A DNA stretch of 6,622 bases from NCBI GenBank assembly GCA_022837205.1, contig JALHEL010000099.1, positions 1 to 6,622 of the forward strand, written 5' to 3'. The notes beneath the pieces were generated by a model. It was not told where the DNA came from, searched no databases, and saw nothing but the letters and a program-made list of their open reading frames with translations. The translations under genes were made by a program, and so were the position numbers. Source of the stretch: Leptolinea sp. GTDB lineage: Bacteria; Chloroflexota; Anaerolineae; Anaerolineales; Anaerolineaceae. Numbering within the stretch: position 1 is the first letter of the stretch; every line of letters starts with the position of its first letter. Positions 6,526-6,622 of this stretch are shown here, piece by piece.

Positions 6526-6622
6526 ATCACAGAATAACATTGCTTTTTATTACTATTATGCTTATGACTCAATCAGCTTGGTGCTATGTAGCTCCGACAG
6601 AAGAGCGTGCAATGGAACGAGC
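6522..6622 (+). CDS. Unrecognised exported protein, N-terminus only
   Basis: Only 33 full codons are seen before the window ends. The start ATG at 6522 overlaps the permease stop as ATGA, which points to translational coupling. The sequence begins MNHRITLLFITIMLMTQSAW, a short basic start and a hydrophobic core typical of a Sec signal peptide, then CYVAPTEERAMERA. Cleavage could follow AWC (residues 19-21) or Ala19; Trp before Cys21 argues against a lipoprotein. I do not recognise a family. By position it could be an accessory to the importer, such as an envelope enzyme or a second binding protein, but nothing visible shows this. Confidence 0.6.
   Translation, partial: MNHRITLLFITIMLMTQSAWCYVAPTEERAMER

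Overview
The window (roughly 40-45% G+C by eye) comes from an anaerobe-type bacterium that cannot be placed further from the sequence alone. The substrate-binding protein has a cleavable AxA-type signal peptide and no convincing lipobox, which fits a diderm with a periplasm (for example Synergistota, Thermotogota or Spirochaetota) better than a typical Firmicute. The energy-coupling factor (ECF) type ATPase and strong AGGAGG-like ribosome sites would fit either. This placement is inference.

Layout: (1) 1-672, minus strand, an ECF/CbiO-type ABC ATPase whose C-terminus lies outside the window. (2) 673-939, a 267-bp AT-rich intergenic stretch with two abutting inverted repeats. (3) 940-1674, minus strand, a GntR/HutC-type regulator with a UTRA ligand-binding domain. 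(4) 1675-1925, a divergent intergenic region with a good candidate promoter for the rightward operon and a cluster of TGTC/GACA half-sites that could be the regulator's operators. (5) 1926-6525, plus strand, a complete four-gene BMP/PnrA-type ABC importer: periplasmic binding protein, a strong intercistronic hairpin, a double-NBD ATPase and two BPD_transp_2 permeases. (6) From 6522, the first 33 codons of another exported protein, coupled to the second permease by an ATGA overlap.

The binding protein should deliver ligand to a channel made of the two permeases, powered by the fused ATPase, which has one intact and one degenerate ATP site. The nearest well-known relatives are the YufNOPQ/NupNOPQ nucleoside importer of Bacillus and the PnrA purine-nucleoside receptor of Treponema. 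The binding protein differs from the usual PnrA pattern at positions near the nucleoside pocket, so a nucleoside is only a default guess. The divergent GntR protein is the obvious candidate regulator, with the transported ligand or a metabolite of it as effector.

I see no clearly new biological system here. The parts most worth following up are the operator cluster, the hairpin after the binding-protein gene, the divergent binding protein and the unknown exported protein at the right edge. The window has no RNA genes, CRISPR array, insertion sequence or pseudogene that I can support.
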